DNA of 64,000 nucleotides from Nonomuraea coxensis DSM 45129 (GCF_019397265.1 NZ_CP068985.1:930001-994000); one strand, 5' to 3'; counted from the first letter of the stretch, positions 17,983 through 27,036 are shown. The notes: generated by a model not told the origin, from the sequence alone. A program made the numbers and translations.

Positions 17983-18414
17983 TCAGGGGATGGACCCGGG
18001 CGGCGCCACCCAGAGCGCGGGCTGCCCGGTCACCTCGGCGATGAGGTCGAAGTCACGGTCGTAGTGCAGCACGGTCGCCCCGTGCACCTCGGCGCAGGCG
18101 GCGATCAGCAGATCAGCAACCCCGGGGCCGCGGTGCTGCGACTTGCGTGCCAGCATCGCCTGGACGTCCAGAGCGCGTGCCGCCACTTCGCTCGTCGAGA
18201 CCGACAGGAGCCGGAAACCCTCACGCAGATGTTCGGCCTCCAGCTCGTAGCTTCGCGGGTCGCGCGCGCTGAAGAGCACTTCCATCTGTGTGACTTCGCA
18301 GATCGCCAGTGTCCTGTCGAGCATGAGTGGTTCGAGCGCGCGGGCCACCGCAGGGTGCGTCATGCGCGCCAGCGCGCTCTTGTCGATCAGATAGACCACG
18401 CCTGTGGCTACCAC
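17983..18414 (-). CDS. vapC: VapC-type PIN-domain toxin
   Basis: Predicted PIN ribonuclease of about 143 aa. All four acidic residues are visible: the Asp in LIDKSAL, the Glu in QMEVLFSA, the Asp in ADLLIAA and the Asp in YDRDFDL. The start is taken as GTG at 18414, overlapping the end of vapB by seven bases. A second GTG five codons later is also possible. The product should cleave specific RNAs and be held inactive by VapB. The length and gene order (antitoxin first) are standard. Confidence 0.88.
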   Translation of the reverse strand: MVATGVVYLIDKSALARMTHPAVARALEPLMLDRTLAICEVTQMEVLFSARDPRSYELEAEHLREGFRLLSVSTSEVAARALDVQAMLARKSQHRGPGVADLLIAACAEVHGATVLHYDRDFDLIAEVTGQPALWVAPPGSIP

Positions 18415-18608
18415 GCCTGCTTCATGAACTCCGGGTCCAGAAGATCCGTATTGTCCCGGGAACACCAGTACTCGAAGGCCTCGCGACGCTTTGCCCGACC
18501 GGCGATCTCCTGCAGGGCAGCGTTGACCGTTTCCTTCATCGTCGAAGTGCCCAGCTCGTGCTGGGCCGCTTCGAGGAGCTCCTTGTCGATGTCGATGACC
18601 GTGCGCAT
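18408..18608 (-). CDS. vapB: VapB-type antitoxin
   Basis: Antitoxin of 66 aa. Residues 1-35 (MRTVIDIDKELLEAAQ, TMKETVNAAL) form the ribbon-helix-helix DNA-binding domain. The acidic/aromatic C-terminus (WCSRDNTDLLDPEFM) is the expected toxin-neutralising tail. An excellent ribosome site, GGAGGTGAT (complement of 18614-18622), lies five bases before the ATG. Efficient translation of the antitoxin ahead of the coupled toxin is as expected. Confidence 0.88.
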   Translation of the reverse strand: MRTVIDIDKELLEAAQHELGTSTMKETVNAALQEIAGRAKRREAFEYWCSRDNTDLLDPEFMKQAW

Positions 18609-18635
18609 GCGGCATCACCTCCGTACCCTCCACGT

Positions 18636-18662
18636 TATATCAGAAATAGTGATCTTGATATA
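18636..18662. promoter_or_regulatory. inverted-repeat candidate operator of vapBC
   Basis: TATATCA (18636-18642) and TGATATA (18656-18662) form a perfect 7-bp inverted repeat with a 13-base spacer, 28-54 bases upstream of vapB. It is AT-rich in an otherwise very GC-rich region. VapB-VapC complexes usually repress their own promoter through such repeats. Assignment is from position and symmetry only. Confidence 0.55.
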
Positions 18663-18818
18663 CGCGCTTCCCCCGGCGGCACCGGCCGTGGGAAGCGCGC
18701 TCGGGGAAGGTAAGGCATCGAGATGAGAAAATTTTGGAGCGGTCCAATTCCGGTGCAGGATCCTCGTCCCGCGAGGGAGGGATCTTCCTTCTCGTATCAG
18801 GGACTCGCGGTCCGGGGA

Positions 18819-19511
18819 TCACTCTTTGTGGTCTTTTTTCGCCGCGATCCGCGCAAACAAATATCCGAGCGAGTTCGTTGCCAGGTGCAGCATGACGGGA
18901 GTCAGAATCCCGTGGCGGCGCCGTAGTTCGCAGAACAGCACGCCCGCCGCCGCCGTCGACACCACGCTCCCCGCCACCACCCGCGCGGTGTCGAGCCGCG
19001 CGGGCGACTCGCCGGCGGTCAGGGCGCCGAGCGCCGGGTTGGCGCGGGCCATGTCGACGGCCGGCAGGATGTGCCACAGGCCGAACAGCGCCGAGGACAG
19101 CGCCGTGGCCGCCCCAGTGCCGTGCCGGCGGCGCAGCATGGCGTACAGCGCGCCTCGGAAGCCGACCTCCTCCAGCAGGACCGTGCCGAACGGCACCTGG
19201 ACCAGGGCCTCCTCCAGCACGCGGGCGCGCGACAACGACAGGGCCCGCTCGTCGTGGAAGAGCGGCCTGGTGCGGGGGAGCGCGACGCCGGCCGTGTAGA
19301 CGGCGGCCACCGCTCCCGCGAGGACGCCGCCCGCGACCGCGCCGCGCCGGCCGTGCTCGAATCCCATCTCCTCCCACGTGGCGCCCGACCTGCGGGCCAT
19401 CGCCACCAGGGCGGCGGTGGCGACGGCGGAGGTCAGCGGGCCCAGGCGGGGGGCGACCTTGTTGTTCATGACGTTGGCCGCGGCGAGCACGGCGACGCTG
19501 CGGAGGATCAC
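18819..19511 (-). CDS. CPBP-family intramembrane metalloprotease
   Basis: Multi-pass membrane protein of 230 aa from the CAAX-protease/bacteriocin-processing (CPBP, Abi) family. The three signature motifs are present: EEVGFRG (E114, E115, R119), FGLWH (F143-H147) and HLATN near residue 208. Several hydrophobic helices surround them. Substrates of actinobacterial members are mostly unknown. The gene overlaps no neighbour. The 156 bases after the vapBC operator hold no convincing gene, only an imperfect hairpin around 18760-18790. Confidence 0.85.
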   Translation of the reverse strand: MILRSVAVLAAANVMNNKVAPRLGPLTSAVATAALVAMARRSGATWEEMGFEHGRRGAVAGGVLAGAVAAVYTAGVALPRTRPLFHDERALSLSRARVLEEALVQVPFGTVLLEEVGFRGALYAMLRRRHGTGAATALSSALFGLWHILPAVDMARANPALGALTAGESPARLDTARVVAGSVVSTAAAGVLFCELRRRHGILTPVMLHLATNSLGYLFARIAAKKDHKE

Positions 19512-19544
19512 CTCTGCAGGCTACGTCGGCCCGGCGCCGTGGGG

Positions 19545-19802
19545 TCAGGAGGCGGCGGAGTCGCGCCAGCCGGCCGGGAAGCGGGAGCGGCGGCGCTCCT
19601 GTGGCGTCAGGCCGCCCCAGATGCCGTCCGACTCGCCCGCTCGTAACGCGTACGCGCGGCACTCCTCCAGCACCTGGCAGCCCGCGCAGACCGCTTTGGC
19701 CCGCGCCTCCTGCAGCGGTGAGGGGGCGAGAGGGAAGAAGAGGTCAGGGTCGCTGGACCTGCACGCCCCCCGGCGCAGCCAGCCGATCTCCTCCAGTGGC
19801 AT
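19545..19802 (-). CDS. WhiB-family iron-sulfur regulator
   Basis: WhiB-like (Wbl) [4Fe-4S] protein of about 85 aa. The four cluster cysteines are in GACRSSDPDLFFP, CAGCQVLEEC (C-x2-C-x5-C). The G-I-W-G-G turn and a basic C-terminus (ERRRSRFP) follow. Wbl proteins bind the sigma-A factor region 4 and tune developmental or redox genes. The start is ambiguous. ATG at 19802 gives the family-like spacing of 13 residues to the first Cys, with GGTGGG just upstream. ATGs at 19826 or 19838-19841 would add 8-13 residues. Which paralogue this is cannot be decided here. Confidence 0.88.
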   Translation of the reverse strand: MPLEEIGWLRRGACRSSDPDLFFPLAPSPLQEARAKAVCAGCQVLEECRAYALRAGESDGIWGGLTPQERRRSRFPAGWRDSAAS

Positions 19803-19910
19803 GGACCCACCGTACGGCCCCGACATGATCGACCACATCATCCTCCGGGTTGATGGGGGTATACGCCCAGGGATGACCTTTCCATGCCCGGAACGCCAGG
19901 AACGCCGGGG

Positions 19911-20576
19911 TCAGCAGGCGCCCACCCCGCTCCTGTAGCCCTCCGCGAAGGACGCCTGCCGCTGCTCGGCGGTGCCGTGCGCGGCCGGGTCGAGCCAGTC
20001 GTCCGTGGGGTCGCCGGCCGCCTCCAGGCTCAGCAGCAACTCGTCCTCGTCCCCGGGCTCCGTGCGCAGCGCGCCCGAGCCGACCAGGGCCGACAGGGTG
20101 CCGCCCGCGTAGCAGTCGGCCTGCAGCTCGGCCTGGACGTTGAGCTGGAACGCCGAGCGGAGCTGGGCCTGGACCGCGTGGCCGAACTCGTGCGGGATGA
20201 TCACGTACACCGAGCCGTCGCCCATGTCGCTCCACAGCGCCTCCATCCAGTCCCGGTCGAAGGCGATGAAGTGGCCGGCCGGACAGTAGAAGGCGTTGTT
20301 GGGCACGGCCGGCCGGCCGCCGCAGCCCGGCCCGTCGGCGCCGGAGTAGGGGATGAACTCGGTGATCGGCCGGTAGGTACGGCCGAGCCGGGCGAACTGC
20401 TGCTTCCAGAACTCCTCGGTCAGCGTGCGCGCCGAGACGACGTCGTCCTCGAACGTGTCGTCCTGCTGCGCGTCGCCGGGCGGGTTCATCGACGGCGGCC
20501 GGGCCAGGCCGCAGGACAGCACGGAGCCCGCCAGGACGAGAAGGGCGAGCAGGCGGCGGAGGGTCGCGCGGGTCAC
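19911..20576 (-). CDS. neutral zinc metallopeptidase lipoprotein (YpfJ-like)
   Basis: Predicted secreted metallopeptidase of 221 aa with a lipoprotein signal (LAGSVLSC, Cys near residue 22). The zinc site is IPHEFGHAVQAQ (HExxH), and a downstream ELQADCYAGG supplies the third ligand region, as in the YpfJ/KPN_01571 zinc-peptidase family. Protein targets are unknown. The GTG start at 20576 lies only four bases after the stop of the upstream GCS2-like gene, so the two are cotranscribed. Its SD would lie inside that gene. Confidence 0.82.
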   Translation of the reverse strand: MTRATLRRLLALLVLAGSVLSCGLARPPSMNPPGDAQQDDTFEDDVVSARTLTEEFWKQQFARLGRTYRPITEFIPYSGADGPGCGGRPAVPNNAFYCPAGHFIAFDRDWMEALWSDMGDGSVYVIIPHEFGHAVQAQLRSAFQLNVQAELQADCYAGGTLSALVGSGALRTEPGDEDELLLSLEAAGDPTDDWLDPAAHGTAEQRQASFAEGYRSGVGAC

Positions 20577-20580
20577 GGGC

Positions 20581-22053
20581 TCAGACTTCCCACGTATGCA
20601 CGGGCTCATTCGTATGCATACGCCCGATGTAGTCCAGGGTCATGGCCCGCAGCGCCTCGTGCCGGTCGCCGCCCTCGGCGCGCACCCGCCGTACCTGCCA
20701 GTCCGCGCCGGTGACGCCGCTCAGGCAGCGTTCCTCGATGATGCCGAGCAGCCGGTCGGCGACCGGCCGGTCCACGCCCCACAGGGCCAGCCCCTCGTGG
20801 GCCGCGGGCAGCAGCCGGCGCAGGATCAGCTCCGACGCGGGCACCTCGCCGAGGCCCGGCCAGTAGAGGCGGGCGTCGAGGCCGTGCCGGGCGGCGGCGG
20901 CCAGGTTGTCCTCGGCGGTGCGGAAGGACATCCGGCTCCAGATGGGCCGCTCGTCGTACGGCAGCACGCGCATCAGCCCGTAGTAGAACGCGGCGTTGGC
21001 GGCGACGTCGGCGACGGTGGGCCCGGCGGGCAGGACGCGGTTCTCCACCCGCAGGTGGGGCAGGCCGTTCACGACCGCGTACACGGGCCGGTTCCAGCGG
21101 TAGATCGTGCCGTTGTGCAGGGTCAGCTCGTGCAGCTGGGGGATGCGGCCCTGCTCCAGCTCCGCGCGCGGGTCCTCGTCCTCGCAGAGGGGGAGCAGCG
21201 CGGGATAGTAGGTGACGTTCTCCTCGAACAGGTCGAAGACGCTGGTGATCCACCGCTCGCCGAACCACACGCGCGGCCGCACGCCCTGCGCCTTCAGCTC
21301 GGTCGGGCGGGTGTCCGTGGCCTGCTCGAACAGCGCGATCCTGGTCTCGTGGTGCAGCTCCTTGCCGAACAGGTACGGCGAGTTGGCCGCGACGGCGACC
21401 TGCGCGCCCGCGATGGCCTGGGCGGCGTTCCAGTGCGCGGCGAAGGACGCGGGGCTCACCTGCATGTGGAGCTGGACGCTGGTGCAGGCGGCCTCGGGCG
21501 TGATGCTGTCGGCGCGGGTGTCGAGGCGTTCCGCGCCCTCGATGCACAGGTGCAGGTCCTCGCCGCGGGCGGCGAAGATCTGCTCGTTGAGCAGCCGGTA
21601 GCGGGGGTTGGCCGACAGCGAGCCCTCCTCGACGTCCTGCTCGCGCAGGGTGGGGAGGATGCCGATCAGCATCAGGTGGCCGCCGAGGGAGCGGGCGCGC
21701 TCCTCGGCGTGGTTCAGCCGGGCGCGTACGTCGTCCTCCAGCCGCCGCGGCCCGTCGCCGCGAAGCTCCTGCGGCTCGACGTTGATCTCGACGTTGAACT
21801 GGCCGAGCTCGGTCGCCCAGTCCGGGCGCGCGATGGCGGCCAGCACCTCGGCGTTGCACATGGCGGCCTCGCCGCGCCCGTCCACGATGTTGAGCTCGAT
21901 CTCCAGGCCGGCGAGGGGGCGTTCGTGCTCGAACCGGGACTCGCGCAACATCTGGGCGAAGACGTCGAGGCACCGGCGTACCTTCTCGCGGTACTTCCTG
22001 CGGTCCTCGCGGCTGAAGACCACGACCGGCACGTCCCTGCCCATGTCATGCAA
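20581..22053 (-). CDS. glutamate-cysteine ligase family 2-like protein
   Basis: Protein of 490 aa resembling the GCS2/carboxylate-amine ligase group. The N-terminal motif GLEIELNIVD and a central HLRVENRVLPAGP look like the Glu/Mg-ATP-binding strands of these enzymes. Actinomycetes mainly use mycothiol rather than glutathione, so a gamma-glutamyl ligase acting on another amine is as likely as a true GshA. Start 22053 is the first Met; another ATG three codons on is possible, and neither has a clear SD. It is tightly linked to the zinc metallopeptidase gene downstream. Confidence 0.7.
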   Translation of the reverse strand: MHDMGRDVPVVVFSREDRRKYREKVRRCLDVFAQMLRESRFEHERPLAGLEIELNIVDGRGEAAMCNAEVLAAIARPDWATELGQFNVEINVEPQELRGDGPRRLEDDVRARLNHAEERARSLGGHLMLIGILPTLREQDVEEGSLSANPRYRLLNEQIFAARGEDLHLCIEGAERLDTRADSITPEAACTSVQLHMQVSPASFAAHWNAAQAIAGAQVAVAANSPYLFGKELHHETRIALFEQATDTRPTELKAQGVRPRVWFGERWITSVFDLFEENVTYYPALLPLCEDEDPRAELEQGRIPQLHELTLHNGTIYRWNRPVYAVVNGLPHLRVENRVLPAGPTVADVAANAAFYYGLMRVLPYDERPIWSRMSFRTAEDNLAAAARHGLDARLYWPGLGEVPASELILRRLLPAAHEGLALWGVDRPVADRLLGIIEERCLSGVTGADWQVRRVRAEGGDRHEALRAMTLDYIGRMHTNEPVHTWEV

Positions 22054-22108
22054 TGTCGCATGCCTGCGGCCACATGACCAGGCGGGACGCGCCGATCCGG
22101 GAGAAAGC

Positions 22109-22906
22109 TCAGTAGGCGTACACGTCGAAGGCGCTCTGCGGGATCTCCTCCGGCACGGAGGCGCCGCCCTCCTCGAGGTCCTTGACGTCGACCCACGTGC
22201 TCTCGGACGGGGCCTTGACGCTCACCCGGGAGCCCCAGCCGGTGTAGCGGGTCTCGGTGACGCCGACGGTCTTGCCGAGCACGCCGAAGTCGAGCGTCCA
22301 GGAGGTCCGCAGCCGGGTGACCAGCCCCTTGCCGTTCAGGCCGAGCGCGTACGCCACCTTGATCTTGCTGACCGGGCCCGACAGCTTGCTGCCGTACGCC
22401 TTGGCGATCTCCTTGTAGGAGACCTGGCCCGTGTACGTGCCGCCCTTGGCGCTCTTCGCCTTCGCCATCAGCAGCCTCAGCACCTTCGGCTCGAAGACGT
22501 CGACCGGCTGATTCATGGTGGTGCCGGTGAGCGCGTCGGAATAACGCACCCACTTCTTGCCCTCGGGCAGGTCCTTTCCGTAGGGGCCGCCCTGCACGTA
22601 CGTGTGACCGCCCACGCTGATCAGCCGTGCGGGACTCAAGGACGTGCTGCGGCGGTTCTTGGTGGAAACGTCGAGCGCGACGACGCCGGCCTTGCCGAAC
22701 GCGAGCCGGCCGCTCGACTTCTCATTGGCCATGGTCTTTCCGTTGACCGTGGTGCGGGCGGTCTCGGTGAAACGCACGCCGTGACCGGGCACGTACTGCT
22801 TGCGCAGCGCCTTGACCGGGTCGATCGGGGCGGCCTGGGCGGCCGGCGCGGCGATCACGAGCGTCGCGGCGCACGCTGACGCGAGGCCCGCGATAAATCG
22901 CTTCAT
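22109..22906 (-). CDS. secreted protein of unknown function
   Basis: Protein of 265 aa with a clear Sec signal peptide (MKRFIAGLASACAATLV, cleavage likely after AAQA near residue 25). The mature part is polar, alternates hydrophobic and charged residues in a beta-rich pattern, and has no motif I recognise. It could be a LolA/LppX-like lipoprotein-fold protein without the lipobox Cys, but this is a guess. AT-rich sequence upstream holds a near-consensus promoter on this strand. Confidence 0.75.
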   Translation of the reverse strand: MKRFIAGLASACAATLVIAAPAAQAAPIDPVKALRKQYVPGHGVRFTETARTTVNGKTMANEKSSGRLAFGKAGVVALDVSTKNRRSTSLSPARLISVGGHTYVQGGPYGKDLPEGKKWVRYSDALTGTTMNQPVDVFEPKVLRLLMAKAKSAKGGTYTGQVSYKEIAKAYGSKLSGPVSKIKVAYALGLNGKGLVTRLRTSWTLDFGVLGKTVGVTETRYTGWGSRVSVKAPSESTWVDVKDLEEGGASVPEEIPQSAFDVYAY

Positions 22907-22923
22907 AGGATTCCCTTGATTCG

Positions 22924-22952
22924 GTTATTGAGGGGTTCGGGAATCCTGTCAA
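22924..22952 (-). promoter_or_regulatory. candidate promoter of the secreted-protein gene
   Basis: On the minus strand a perfect TTGACA (22952-22947) is followed after 17 bases by AATAAC (22929-22924). The -35 is strong and the -10 weak. On the plus strand the same segment has CTGTCA (22946-22951), 17 bases, then TATATC (22969-22974), which could drive sucCD. The divergent promoters may overlap. Confidence 0.4.
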
Positions 22953-23040
22953 TCGAAGATCACGAGCATATATCGGCGCTCTGGTGGAGCGGTGCCGATT
23001 CCGTGCATATTTCGCGCGGTCACCGCTCTCCGGAGGTGAG

Positions 23041-23103
23041 ATGCCCGTCACACAGCGGGAGAACCGCGACCCGGTGACCTGGGCAGGGCGAGCTTCGGGC
23101 TAG
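23041..23103 (+). CDS. possible 20-codon upstream ORF before sucC
   Basis: ATG at 23041 is preceded by CGGAGGTGAG, one of the best ribosome-binding sites in the window. It opens 20 sense codons (MPVTQRENRD...) ending with TAG at 23101-23103, 81 bases before the sucC GTG start. The peptide has no run of rare or identical codons that would mark a classical attenuator. It may be a leader peptide or an unannotated small protein. Only the start context supports it. Confidence 0.35.
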   Translation: MPVTQRENRDPVTWAGRASG

Positions 23104-23184
23104 GCTTCACTGGCGGAAACGCCCGGCACGCACGGGGTTGCCCGGGCCGTCGAACATCAGTCGGATAAGCAAGGACGGACCCTC

Positions 23185-24366
23185 GTGGACCTGTTCGAAC
23201 ATCAGGCGAAGGAGCTCTTCGCTGACTACGGCATCCCGGTGCCGCGCGGCATCGTCGCCAACACCGTGGAGGAGGTGCGGGCGGCGGCCGAGGAGCTGAC
23301 CGGCCGCGTCGTTGTCAAGGCCCAGGTCAAGACCGGTGGCCGGGGTAAGGCCGGCGGTGTGAAGGTGGCCGACGACGCCGCCGACGCCGTCGAGAAGGCC
23401 ACCGCCATCCTCGGGATGGACATCAAGGGCCACACGGTCCACAAGGTGCTCGTGGAGGAGGCCAGCGCGATCGCGGAGGAATACTACTTCTCCTTCCTGC
23501 TCGACCGCGCGAACCGCACCTTCCTCGCGATCTGCTCCGCCGCCGGCGGCATGGACATCGAAGAGGTCGCCCACACCACCCCGGAGAAGGTCGCCAAGGT
23601 GCCGGTCTCGGCGCTGGACGGCGTCGACCGGGCCACGGCCCGCGAGATCGCGCAGGCCGGCGGCCTGCCGGAGCGGGCGCTCGACGGCGCCGCCGAGCTC
23701 ATCGAGAAGCTCTGGAACTGCTTCGTCGACGAGGACGCCACGCTCGTCGAGGTCAACCCCATGATCCTGGCCGCCGACGGCCAGGTGAAGGCGCTCGACG
23801 GCAAGGTCACGCTCGACGACAACGCCGCCTTCCGCCAGTCCGACCACGAGGCCCTGGCCGACAAGGCCGCCGAGGACCCGCTGGAGGCGCGGGCCAAGGA
23901 GAAGGACCTCAACTACGTCAAGCTCGACGGCGACGTCGGCATCATCGGCAACGGCGCGGGCCTGGTCATGTCCACCCTCGACGTCGTCGCCTACGCCGGC
24001 GAGGCGTTCCCCGGCAAGCCTTCCCCCGCCAACTTCCTCGACATCGGCGGCGGCGCCTCGGCCGAGGTCATGGCGGCCGGCCTGGAGATCATCCTCTCCG
24101 ACCCCGACGTCAAGTCGATCTTCGTGAACGTCTTCGGCGGCATCACCGCCTGCGACGCCGTCGCCAACGGCATCGTCTCGGCGTTCAAGCTGCTGGAGAG
24201 CCGCGGCGAGGCCGTGACCCACCCCCTGGTGGTCCGCCTCGACGGCAACAACGCCCAGCTCGGGCGGCAGATTCTGGCCGACGCCGCGCTCCCGCGGGTC
24301 GAGCTGGTGGACACGATGGACGAAGCGGCCAAGCGTGCCGCCGAGCTCGCTGCGGTAGGTGCGTGA
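23185..24366 (+). CDS. sucC: succinyl-CoA synthetase (ADP-forming) beta subunit
   Basis: Beta subunit of 393 aa with an ATP-grasp N-terminus ([33 protein letters not shown]) and the C-terminal ligase domain ending in [13 protein letters not shown]. It makes substrate-level ATP and succinate from succinyl-CoA in the TCA cycle. The start is GTG with a modest AAGGA site. sucD follows after three bases. The length is standard. Confidence 0.97.
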   Translation: MDLFEHQAKELFADYGIPVPRGIVANTVEEVRAAAEELTGRVVVKAQVKTGGRGKAGGVKVADDAADAVEKATAILGMDIKGHTVHKVLVEEASAIAEEYYFSFLLDRANRTFLAICSAAGGMDIEEVAHTTPEKVAKVPVSALDGVDRATAREIAQAGGLPERALDGAAELIEKLWNCFVDEDATLVEVNPMILAADGQVKALDGKVTLDDNAAFRQSDHEALADKAAEDPLEARAKEKDLNYVKLDGDVGIIGNGAGLVMSTLDVVAYAGEAFPGKPSPANFLDIGGGASAEVMAAGLEIILSDPDVKSIFVNVFGGITACDAVANGIVSAFKLLESRGEAVTHPLVVRLDGNNAQLGRQILADAALPRVELVDTMDEAAKRAAELAAVGA

Positions 24367-24369
24367 CTT

Positions 24370-25245
24370 ATGGCCATCTGGTTGACGGAGAACAGCAAGA
24401 TCATCGTCCAGGGCATGACCGGCGGTGAGGGCACCAAGCACACCCGCCGCATGCTCGCCTCGGGCACCAAGGTCGTGGGCGGCGTCAACGCCCGCAAGGC
24501 CGGCATCACCCACGAGGGCCTGCCGGTGTTCGGCACGGTCAAGGAGGCCATGGAGCAGACCGGCGCCGACGTGTCGGTCGTCTTCGTGCCGCCGGCCCAC
24601 GCCAAGGCCGCCGTCAAGGAGGCCGTGGACGCCGAGATCCCGCTCTGCGTGGTCATCACCGAGGGCATCCCGGTCCACGACTCCACCGAGTTCTGGGCCT
24701 ACGCCGTCGCGAAGGGCAACAAGACCCGCGTCATCGGCCCCAACTGCCCCGGCATCGCCTCCCCCGGCGCCTCCAACGCGGGCATCATCCCGGCCGACAT
24801 CACCACCGCCGGCCGCATCGGCCTGGTCTCCAAGTCCGGCACCCTCACCTACCAGCTCATGTACGAGCTGCGTGACATCGGCTTCTCCACCTGCGTCGGC
24901 ATTGGCGGCGACCCGGTCATCGGCACCACGCACATCGACGCGCTCCAGGCGTTCCAGGACGACCCCGCCACGGACGCCATCGTGATGATCGGTGAGATCG
25001 GCGGCGACGCCGAGGAGCGGGCCGCGGCCTACATCGAGCAGCACGTCACCAAGCCCGTCGTCGCCTACGTGGCCGGTTTCACCGCCCCCGAGGGCAAGAC
25101 CATGGGCCACGCCGGGGCCATCGTGTCCGGCTCGGCCGGCACCGCCCAGGCCAAGAAGGAGGCCCTGGAGAAGGTCGGCGTCCGCGTCGGCAAGACCCCC
25201 TCCGAGACGGCCCGCCTCATGCGCGAGGTCATGCAGTCCCGCTGA
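24370..25245 (+). CDS. sucD: succinyl-CoA synthetase alpha subunit
   Basis: Alpha subunit of 291 aa. The CoA-binding Rossmann part ([18 protein letters not shown]) is N-terminal, and the phospho-histidine loop GHAGAIVSG is near residue 248. It pairs with SucC to convert succinyl-CoA to succinate. It starts three bases after sucC and is followed immediately by a strong hairpin terminator, so sucCD form a two-gene operon. Confidence 0.97.
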   Translation: MAIWLTENSKIIVQGMTGGEGTKHTRRMLASGTKVVGGVNARKAGITHEGLPVFGTVKEAMEQTGADVSVVFVPPAHAKAAVKEAVDAEIPLCVVITEGIPVHDSTEFWAYAVAKGNKTRVIGPNCPGIASPGASNAGIIPADITTAGRIGLVSKSGTLTYQLMYELRDIGFSTCVGIGGDPVIGTTHIDALQAFQDDPATDAIVMIGEIGGDAEERAAAYIEQHVTKPVVAYVAGFTAPEGKTMGHAGAIVSGSAGTAQAKKEALEKVGVRVGKTPSETARLMREVMQSR

Positions 25246-25251
25246 CCTTCT

Positions 25252-25297
25252 CGCGCCGGCGACACCGAAGCCCTGGCTTCCCCGTGTCGCCGGCGCG
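25252..25297 (+). terminator. hairpin terminator after sucD
   Basis: CGCGCCGGCGACAC (25252-25265) and GTGTCGCCGGCGCG (25284-25297) form a perfect 14-bp stem. The 18-base loop itself contains a GAAGC/GCTTC mini-stem. It starts seven bases after the sucD stop codon. Confidence 0.85.
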
Positions 25298-25362
25298 GGT
25301 CACGGGTGCTTTGAGGTAAATGGCGACCGGCGGCGCGTCAACCAAGCTTTGGTTGGGAAAGC

Positions 25363-27018
25363 TTGAGAAAATCGCCTACTGTGACGGCGATTCTCGACCA
25401 GCTGCGGACGGCCCCCCGCTCGGTCCTCGGCAAGCTCCCCGGGGTCTCCGGCGACCACGACGAGACCCGCAGGCCGCTGCCGGTGTCGGGAATGCTGGCC
25501 GCCGCCTGCACCCTGGGGGTCGGCCTGGCCGCCCTCACCACGCTCACCCTGGTCGGGTGGATCGCCGCGCCGCGCGGCGCGCTGGGCTCCGGCCTGCCGG
25601 GCGTGTTCCGTACGGCGGCGCAGCTCTGGCTGGCCGCCCACCACGCCGGGTTCGCCATCCCCGGCGGCCGGGTCGGGCTGCTGCCGCTCGGCCTGACCCT
25701 CCTGCCCGCGATGCTGCTCTACCGCGCCGGCCGGTGGATGGCCCGCGACGCCGACCTGCGGCTGCGCCTGCCCGCCCGGCTGCCCAAGAACAGCCCCCGC
25801 GAGCAGGCGAGGGCCCGCCGCCGGGCGCAGCTCGTGCTGGTGGCGCAGGCCGGGGTGTCGCTCGCGGCCCCCTACGCGCTGCTGGCCGGGCTGATCGCGC
25901 TCGTGGCGAGCAACGAGATCACCCAGCCGTTCCTCGGCGAGGTGCTGCTCAGCCACTTCGTGCTGGCGTTCCTCGCGGGGGCGCTGGCCACCGCGCGGAT
26001 GATCGGGCCGTGGCGGGTCATGCTGCGGCTGCTGCCCGAGCGGGTGCGCGCGCTGACCGTCGGCACCGCGGTCGCCACCGCGCTGCTGCTCGTGGCCGGG
26101 CTGGCCCTGGTGCTGGTCGCCGTCGTGCTCAACTTCGGCCAGGTGAGGCAGCTCTCCGACGTGCTGTCGCCGGGGTTCGTGGGCGGCGTGCTGCTGGCGC
26201 TGCTCCAGCTTCTCTACCTGCTGAACGCGGTCATCTGGGCCTCCTCGTACATCTCAGGACCCGGGTTCGCGATCGGCGCCGACACTCTGGTCGCGCCCAC
26301 CGGGGTGCAGCTCGGCACGGTGCCGAGCCTGCCGCTGCTGGGCGCGCTGCCGGAGAGCGGGCCGGTGCCCGCGTGGATGATGGCGGTGATCGCGCTGCCG
26401 TTCGCGGCGGGGGCGGTGGCCGGGGTGTTCGTGGCCCGGATCTCGCCGTCGCCGTCGTACGAGGCCGCGCCGCTCTGGGGCTTCCTCACCGGCGTCTCCG
26501 CGGGCGTCGTGGCGGGCGTGCTCGCGGCGCTGTCCGGCGGCCCGATCGGCGGCGGCCGGCTCGCCACCGTGGGGCCCTCGCCCTGGGAGGTGGCGCTGTC
26601 GGTCGCGCTGGAGGTCGGGGTCGCCGCCGGCATCTCCGCGGGCGTGACCAACCTGCTGCTGCTCAGCAAGCGCGCCCGTACGCCGCTGGACAAGGCCGCC
26701 GCGCCCGTGCGCAAGGCGGGGGCGGCGATCGCCAAGGCGGCCAGCAAGGTCGGCCTCGCCGAGGCCGACCCGCGCCCGCTGCCCGGCCACTGGATGGACG
26801 CCACCGAGGCCGACACCCAGGAGATCCCGGTCATCAGGGACGACTGGCAGGACGAGCACGCCACGGCGGAGGCCGAGACGCTGGCCCAGGCCCGGCCGCG
26901 CCCGCCGGAGCCGGCGCCCGACCCGTCCCGCCCGGCCCGCAAGGACATCGTGGACGAGTTCGACGACCGGGGCGGCCACGTCATCTATGTGGACCCGTAC
27001 GCCTGGGACCGCGACTGA
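25363..27018 (+). CDS. DUF6350-like multi-pass membrane protein
   Basis: Protein of 551 aa with about nine hydrophobic segments from residue 40 to 430, followed by a charged cytoplasmic tail rich in Ala/Lys and then Asp/Glu/Pro. It resembles the actinobacterial DUF6350 membrane proteins that typically sit between sucCD and purN; function is unknown. The start is uncertain: TTG at 25363 has GGGAAAG close by, and GTG at 25381 is also possible. It ends 18 bases from the convergent gene at 27037. A transporter role is possible but not shown. Confidence 0.75.
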   Translation: MRKSPTVTAILDQLRTAPRSVLGKLPGVSGDHDETRRPLPVSGMLAAACTLGVGLAALTTLTLVGWIAAPRGALGSGLPGVFRTAAQLWLAAHHAGFAIPGGRVGLLPLGLTLLPAMLLYRAGRWMARDADLRLRLPARLPKNSPREQARARRRAQLVLVAQAGVSLAAPYALLAGLIALVASNEITQPFLGEVLLSHFVLAFLAGALATARMIGPWRVMLRLLPERVRALTVGTAVATALLLVAGLALVLVAVVLNFGQVRQLSDVLSPGFVGGVLLALLQLLYLLNAVIWASSYISGPGFAIGADTLVAPTGVQLGTVPSLPLLGALPESGPVPAWMMAVIALPFAAGAVAGVFVARISPSPSYEAAPLWGFLTGVSAGVVAGVLAALSGGPIGGGRLATVGPSPWEVALSVALEVGVAAGISAGVTNLLLLSKRARTPLDKAAAPVRKAGAAIAKAASKVGLAEADPRPLPGHWMDATEADTQEIPVIRDDWQDEHATAEAETLAQARPRPPEPAPDPSRPARKDIVDEFDDRGGHVIYVDPYAWDRD

Positions 27019-27036
27019 CCGCCGCCCCGCGCCCGC

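Noticed and set aside
18663-18818. Spacer between vapBC and the CPBP gene considered as a truncated gene
   Set aside because: A short plus-strand frame from 18723 has no ribosome site and no recognisable product; it runs into the CPBP gene antisense.
22946-22974. CTGTCA-N17-TATATC as the sucCD promoter
   Set aside because: Plausible but not listed separately. It overlaps a better TTGACA on the other strand, and the -10 is imperfect, so direction cannot be settled by eye.
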